DNA from: Paenibacillus faecis
GTDB lineage: Bacteria > Bacillota > Bacilli > Paenibacillales > Paenibacillaceae
NCBI RefSeq assembly: GCF_008084145.1
Contig: NZ_VSDO01000001.1
Span: 944,840-1,008,839, forward strand
Reading direction: 5' to 3'
DNA: 64,000 bases
The notes below the pieces were generated by a model. That model saw only the letters and a program-made list of their open reading frames with translations. It searched no databases and had not been told where the DNA came from. The position numbers and the translations under genes were made by a program. Shown here piece after piece: positions 59,749 to 64,000 of this stretch; position 1 is the stretch's first letter; each line of letters begins with the position of its first letter.

Positions 59749-61047
59749 ATGTCGAAGATTACTTTTTTAGGAGCGGGAAGTACGGTATTCGTCAAAAATG
59801 TGCTGGGGGATGTGATGCTGACGGAAGCGCTGCAAGGGTTCGAGCTCGCGCTGTTCGATATTGACGCCGAGCGCTTGAGCGACTCGGAACGTCTGCTTAA
59901 CAGCATGACGGCATCGCTGGGGAGCCGCTGCACCGTCAAGGCCTACAGCGACCGCAAAGCGGCGCTGCGCGGCGCCAAATACGTCATTAACGCCATTCAG
60001 GTCGGCGGGTATGACCCTTGTACGATCACCGATTTTGAAGTGCCGAAAAAATACGGACTGCGTCAAACGATTGGCGACACACTGGGCATCGGCGGGATCT
60101 TCCGCAACCTGCGTACGATCCCGGTCATGCTTGACTTTGCCAGGGATATTCATGAGGTATGCCCCGATGCCTGGTTCCTCAATTATACGAATCCGATGGC
60201 GGTGCTGACGAATGTGATGAACACACACGGCGGCGTAAAAACGGTCGGGCTATGCCACAGCGTTCAGGTGTGCATGCCGCGTTTGTTCGAAACTCTCGGC
60301 ATGGATCCGAACGGGGTGGAGACGAAGATCGCCGGCATCAATCATATGGCCTGGCTGCTGGAGGTCAAGCGGAACGGGGAGAATCTGTATCCGGAAATCA
60401 AACGACGGGCGGCCGAGAAGCAGAAAGAGATCCACGACGATATGGTCCGTTATGAGCTCATGTTCCGCTTCGGCTACTATGTGACCGAATCGTCCGAGCA
60501 TTCCGCGGAATATCATCCGTATTTCATCAAGCGTTCGTACCCCGAACTGATCGAGCGCTTCAACATCCCGCTGGACGAATACCCGCGCCGCTGCATCAAC
60601 CAGATTGAAGGCTGGGCAAAAATGCGGGAGAAGCTGTTCGCCAGCGAGCGAATCGAACATACCCGGAGCCTGGAATACGCGTCATATATTCTGGAAGCGA
60701 TGGAGACCAATAAACCTTACAAAATCGGCGGCAATGTCATGAATACCGGCCTGATCACCAATTTGCCGGCGGAGGCCTGCGTCGAAGTTCCCTGCCTGGT
60801 CGACGCCTCCGGGGTGACACCGACTTATGTGGGCGCTCTGCCGCCGCAGCTCGCCGCGTTGAACCGGACGAATATCAACACCCAGCTTCTGACGATCGAA
60901 GCGGCGATGACCGGCAAGAAGGAGCACATCTACCACGCCGCCATGCTGGATCCGCACACGGCCGCCGAGCTGTCGATCGACGACATCGTCGCCTTGTGCG
61001 ACGACCTGATCGAAGCGCACGGGGACTGGCTGCCGGCTTACAAATAA
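59749..61047 (+). CDS. melA: Alpha-galactosidase MelA (GH4)
   Basis: NAD- and Mn-dependent GH4 glycosidase of 432 residues, cleaving melibiose and related alpha-galactosides in the cytoplasm. NAD motif FLGAGSTVFVKNVLGD (5-20), YTNPMAVLTN, the metal-binding GLCHSVQ, and INHMAWLL are present. ATG after GGAGGGG. Divergent from the AraC regulator; no dedicated transporter gene is adjacent. Confidence 0.93.
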   Translation: MSKITFLGAGSTVFVKNVLGDVMLTEALQGFELALFDIDAERLSDSERLLNSMTASLGSRCTVKAYSDRKAALRGAKYVINAIQVGGYDPCTITDFEVPKKYGLRQTIGDTLGIGGIFRNLRTIPVMLDFARDIHEVCPDAWFLNYTNPMAVLTNVMNTHGGVKTVGLCHSVQVCMPRLFETLGMDPNGVETKIAGINHMAWLLEVKRNGENLYPEIKRRAAEKQKEIHDDMVRYELMFRFGYYVTESSEHSAEYHPYFIKRSYPELIERFNIPLDEYPRRCINQIEGWAKMREKLFASERIEHTRSLEYASYILEAMETNKPYKIGGNVMNTGLITNLPAEACVEVPCLVDASGVTPTYVGALPPQLAALNRTNINTQLLTIEAAMTGKKEHIYHAAMLDPHTAAELSIDDIVALCDDLIEAHGDWLPAYK

Positions 61048-61059
61048 GCGAAAACCAAA

Positions 61060-61099
61060 TTGAGGAAGCCACCTTTCGGATGAAAGGTGGCTTCCTCAA
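61060..61099 (+). terminator. Hairpin after melA
   Basis: A perfect 17-bp stem (TTGAGGAAGCCACCTTT with its complement) with a 6-nt loop. The T run after it is weak. Confidence 0.7.
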
Positions 61100-61209
61100 C
61101 TCTCCGTTTGCGAATCATGACGAGACCGCCAATTATTTGATCCAATGCAAAACGGCATGGGGGAATATGACATTAAAGGGAGGAAACGTCCGGTAGTGGC
61201 AACAAAAAA

Positions 61210-61338
61210 TCAACTATGCTTAAACTCAAAGATGGCCAGCAATATCGCCGAAAGCGTCATCCCTAAATAAAATAAGGCTAACAAACCCAGTCCACCTAAA
61301 ACGATATATTTAAACAGCGACCCAATTCCTTTCCTCAC
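61210..61338 (-). CDS. Candidate small membrane protein of 42 residues
   Basis: A GTG-started frame (9 nt after AAGGGG) encodes a basic N terminus, then one hydrophobic helix (YIVLGGLGLLALFYLGMTLS, AILLAIF) and a short tail FEFKHS. It lies 94 nt downstream of the solute-binding lipoprotein gene on the same strand. The transmembrane pattern and ribosome site support it; no family recognised. Confidence 0.5.
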   Translation of the reverse strand: MRKGIGSLFKYIVLGGLGLLALFYLGMTLSAILLAIFEFKHS

Positions 61339-61432
61339 CCTGATCCGCCCCTTACCCTTTTATACTTTCCGACCGGCATGCCTATATCCTAAATTTTATC
61401 ATTCTAATGGCGGATAAGAAAGAACGTTCATA

Positions 61433-62788
61433 TTAAGGTGTTTCTAACATCTCTGTCTTCATCGCTTGCTCCAACAGCGACTGGCCCGATGTGGATACAA
61501 ACTCCATCGCCTCTTTCAAAGTCTTTTCTTTCCGCACAACCTTATCCAGTTCATCGCTTGTCAGCGTCTTGAATTTGTCTGCAAACGAATCCGGAAGTTT
61601 GGCCTCGCGGCCGTAATCGACCGATAACGGTCGCAATTTGTTAAAAGCCTCCAACCGGCTATCGTTATAATGACTCGTCCGCGTCAACAAGCTGCTGTGG
61701 ATGACTCGCGCTTTGATGGAGGCGTAGTCATCGCTGTTTACATACTTGATAAAATCCCATGCAGCCTCCAGGTTGGGGGTGCCTGAGCGAATGGCGAAGA
61801 TTTGACCGACCTCGACGTCGCGTGAAGCGGACCGATCTGCGGGATCGACAGGCCCCGTGACGGTATCGAATGAAAAGGTTTTGTACTTCGGCATCGTCTT
61901 AGTCAGACTCTCCAGAGTTTCCAGCAAACCCGCATCGTCCAGCTTCATCGCTACCCGCCCTTGCAAGAATAAATCATTGTCCAGATAGTCCTGCAGCGAG
62001 CCGCCGTAAAACGGGGTTTCCGGCAAATAAACGGTACCGGATTGAACCGCGCTTACCGCCATGTCCCAAACATCTCTCCACGAATCCGTATTCAAGGTCA
62101 CCTGCATCGTTTTCGGGTTTACCGCGGACAATCCTTGCGTTCCGGCAATTCTGTCGGCCAGGGAACCCGCCGATTGCACGAAAGGAACGCTCAGACCGTA
62201 GATGCGCCGCTCTCCTTGTCCGTCCGCAGGGAACCTGGCAGCCAATTGTAGGATTTCCCGCCAGGTCATGTTATCCTGTGGAGGACGAACGCCATACTGT
62301 TTGAACAAATCCGCATTATAGTATAGTGCCGGGACGTAAAAGGTTGGACTAAGTCCGTAGAGTTGTCCCACTCCCAGTTCCCTCAAAAAGTCGACAATCG
62401 GCCCCTGCATGCCGGAAAGCTCGTATTGATCGGACTTGATGAACGGTTCGAGGCTTGACAGCAGACCTTCCTGCACAAAACGTTCGTATTCACTAGAGGA
62501 TAAATAGAATACATCCGGATTCTCGCGTTGAATGAATTCACGCAATGCCACACTATACTCCTTCGCCGGGTCTATCGTGCTTGAATCCAAAACAGCGACT
62601 TCCACATCGACATCCCCGTACCTGCTTAAAAACAAATCCCCGTAATCTTCATAAAAGCTCCTCTCCCCAAAATACATCACTTTTAGGAAACGATGCCGTG
62701 TTGTTTGCCCGGACGTAGGGTAACACCCTGCAATAAGCAAACATAGGGCGATAAAACCTATGCCCAACCGCATTTTTCGTCGAAGCAT
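61433..62788 (-). CDS. Extracellular solute-binding lipoprotein (ABC family 1)
   Basis: A 451-residue substrate-binding protein with a lipoprotein signal peptide (lipobox LIAGC, Cys22). The type 1 sugar-binding fold is seen in NPDVFYLSSSEYERFVQEGLL, YGLSPTFYVPALYYNADLFK, and AIRSGTPNLEAAWDFIKYV. The ATG at 62788 follows GGGGGG by 7 nt; an in-frame ATG at 62812 overlaps the upstream gene. No ABC permease or ATPase gene is next to it; instead its ribosome site begins at the end of an M56 peptidase gene, so it may act as a sensor partner rather than a transporter part. Confidence 0.82.
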   Translation of the reverse strand: MLRRKMRLGIGFIALCLLIAGCYPTSGQTTRHRFLKVMYFGERSFYEDYGDLFLSRYGDVDVEVAVLDSSTIDPAKEYSVALREFIQRENPDVFYLSSSEYERFVQEGLLSSLEPFIKSDQYELSGMQGPIVDFLRELGVGQLYGLSPTFYVPALYYNADLFKQYGVRPPQDNMTWREILQLAARFPADGQGERRIYGLSVPFVQSAGSLADRIAGTQGLSAVNPKTMQVTLNTDSWRDVWDMAVSAVQSGTVYLPETPFYGGSLQDYLDNDLFLQGRVAMKLDDAGLLETLESLTKTMPKYKTFSFDTVTGPVDPADRSASRDVEVGQIFAIRSGTPNLEAAWDFIKYVNSDDYASIKARVIHSSLLTRTSHYNDSRLEAFNKLRPLSVDYGREAKLPDSFADKFKTLTSDELDKVVRKEKTLKEAMEFVSTSGQSLLEQAMKTEMLETP

Positions 62789-62801
62789 CCCCGGTCCCCC
62801 C

Positions 62802-64000
62802 TTAAAGTACATTCAATTCCACCGTTATCAGATCAGCGGGCAATTTCAAGCGGTCCGCCAAAGTTTGAACGATCTCGGCCCGAATGGCCTCCGGGTCGCT
62901 GACGTGGTTGTTCAAAGACTCGATCACCCAAGCATCAATACGCGATAGTTGAGTCTCCAGTTGAGCGTAGTTCGCATAATCCAATACCTTACTGGAGGCA
63001 TATACTTTGGCTGCGTAAGAACTTTTCTCGCTCCCGCAACGGCTGCTCAGCGGAATTTTGTCCACTCCAGGGAATGTAATCGTACCATCCGCCAATTGAA
63101 AATCGATCGGATCCGAGTATGGAATCGCCTCTTGTTTATAAATGTCATAGATGTCGGCATCGGTTAGCTCGTTTATTTGACGGTCGAGTTTAACGAAATG
63201 CCGCTCCTCTTTCCGTTCGTCCTCCGTTAGCGAGGATTCGCTGCCGGTCTGAGCCTCGTAACTGATGTCAACGTCGGTCGTGGAAAAAGTCACCGCAGAA
63301 ACCGATGCAACCGAGGTGGACTTCATGTTCTGGGGAGATAACATGGCAGACGCCGGTTCTACCTTGGCATCCACCACCGTAGCGACCCCGACTCCGGCCA
63401 ATGCAACAACAACTGCGGATATTCCGGATAAAATAGCCGAACGTCTGCTTCTTTTCGTTGCCTTCAAAATATGCACCAGCCTGTCTCTAATCCAAGCGGC
63501 GTTTTCGCTAAAGCCGGTAAATATCCCGGCCGCCCTGGGGGTTGTCGAGCGTTCGAGCACATTCAGAATGGTTTCGCCGTAGAAACGTCTTTCCTGCTCG
63601 GGAATTCCGGCAACAACCTGCTGGTCGCAGGACATTTCCATGTAGCGGTCGAGGTCTTTACGCCAACGATAGACCGCGGGGTTAAACCAATGGATCGAAC
63701 AAGCCAGCAGAGCCAGCACCTTCAAGTGTAGATCCTTCCGTTTGTAATGGATTAGTTCGTGGCGAAAAATGAGCCGCAATTCCCGTTCTTTCAGCTCGAT
63801 TTCCGGTAATACCAGAGTCGCCTGCCTCAGTCCGATCAGCATGGGCGTGCGCACGGCATCATTCGATTGAAGCGAGACGCTACCTTGAATCCCCATTTCC
63901 CGTTTAATGGAGGCGAACAATTCCAGGGCTTCCCCTTCCACGGGAAGATTGGTACGCCGAAGTCTGGCGCGGAACCGGAAATAGGCCGACAATGATCGAA
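62802..64000 (-). CDS. BlaR1-like M56 metallopeptidase (5' end outside window)
   Basis: The frame is open to the right edge, so the N-terminal membrane helices are missing. Zinc site HELIH in FRHELIHYKRKDLH and the later Glu in EMSCDQQVV are present. A membrane helix (AILSGISAVVVALAGVGVAT by key residues) is followed by an extracytoplasmic domain of about 190 residues with no recognised fold (LDRQINELTDADIYDIYKQE). Its stop lies 14 nt before the start of the lipoprotein gene, suggesting coupled translation. A BlaI gene would be expected upstream, beyond the edge. Confidence 0.8.
   Translation of the reverse strand, partial: RSLSAYFRFRARLRRTNLPVEGEALELFASIKREMGIQGSVSLQSNDAVRTPMLIGLRQATLVLPEIELKERELRLIFRHELIHYKRKDLHLKVLALLACSIHWFNPAVYRWRKDLDRYMEMSCDQQVVAGIPEQERRFYGETILNVLERSTTPRAAGIFTGFSENAAWIRDRLVHILKATKRSRRSAILSGISAVVVALAGVGVATVVDAKVEPASAMLSPQNMKSTSVASVSAVTFSTTDVDISYEAQTGSESSLTEDERKEERHFVKLDRQINELTDADIYDIYKQEAIPYSDPIDFQLADGTITFPGVDKIPLSSRCGSEKSSYAAKVYASSKVLDYANYAQLETQLSRIDAWVIESLNNHVSDPEAIRAEIVQTLADRLKLPADLITVELNVL

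Overview
The window looks like chromosome from a moderately high-GC, spore-forming member of the Paenibacillaceae (Paenibacillus-like). The reasons are endospore genes (ytvI, ytrH, ytrI and a run of YheC/YheD ATP-grasp spore proteins), strong AAGGAGG ribosome sites with frequent GTG/TTG starts, a T-box leader, a c-di-AMP (ydaO) riboswitch, and Bacillus-like gene order around citZ-icd-mdh, accD-accA-pyk and dnaE-ytrH-ytrI-ytpI-ytoI. No rRNA, tRNA, CRISPR array or insertion sequence was seen.

Layout. 1-7.5 kb (minus strand): a phosphate-response block of phoU (cut by the left edge), pstB, a soluble CBS-type chemoreceptor, phoP and phoR, then a class I fumarase 2 nt upstream of phoR. PhoP-box-like hexamers at 11-bp spacing lie before pstB and before phoP. 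7.5-12.3 kb: yfbR-like nucleotidase, SDR oxidoreductase, glycosyltransferase, XRE regulator, a MarR regulator with a clear operator, an NTF2-fold protein and a small membrane protein. 12.4-24.3 kb: the TCA operon citZ-icd-mdh, ytvI, argS behind a T-box, fxsA, a thioesterase, pyk, accA and accD. 24.3-32 kb: an intergenic repeat cluster, pgpA, dnaE, ytrH-ytrI, ytpI and ytoI. 32-35 kb: a DUF2249 gene pair behind an Fnr-type promoter, then a BlaI/M56 (BlaR1-like) signalling pair with its operators. 35-46 kb: a decayed intergenic region with gene remnants, an ilvB with no ilvN beside it, the yheA-yheB pair, and divergently five tandem YheC/YheD ATP-grasp genes with an embedded GNAT acetyltransferase. 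46-64 kb: a secreted GH85 endoglycosidase, a second copy of the large intergenic repeat, an MFS transporter, two HAD-fold phosphatases, kimA under a c-di-AMP riboswitch, pdxK, an isolated holin-endolysin cassette, an Rrf2 regulator and a thioredoxin-reductase-like enzyme sharing a promoter motif, AraC-melA (alpha-galactoside use), and at the right edge a solute-binding lipoprotein coupled to a second M56 peptidase.

The most unusual items are the D-C-D-C-GNAT-C array of ATP-grasp genes (39.4-46.1 kb), the reversed phoR-phoP order with an apparent PhoP-controlled internal promoter, the Fnr-controlled DUF2249 pair, four families of intergenic repeats, and the pairing of a BlaR1-like protease with a solute-binding lipoprotein. 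Function calls rest on reading the translated proteins and known family motifs; no database search was run.
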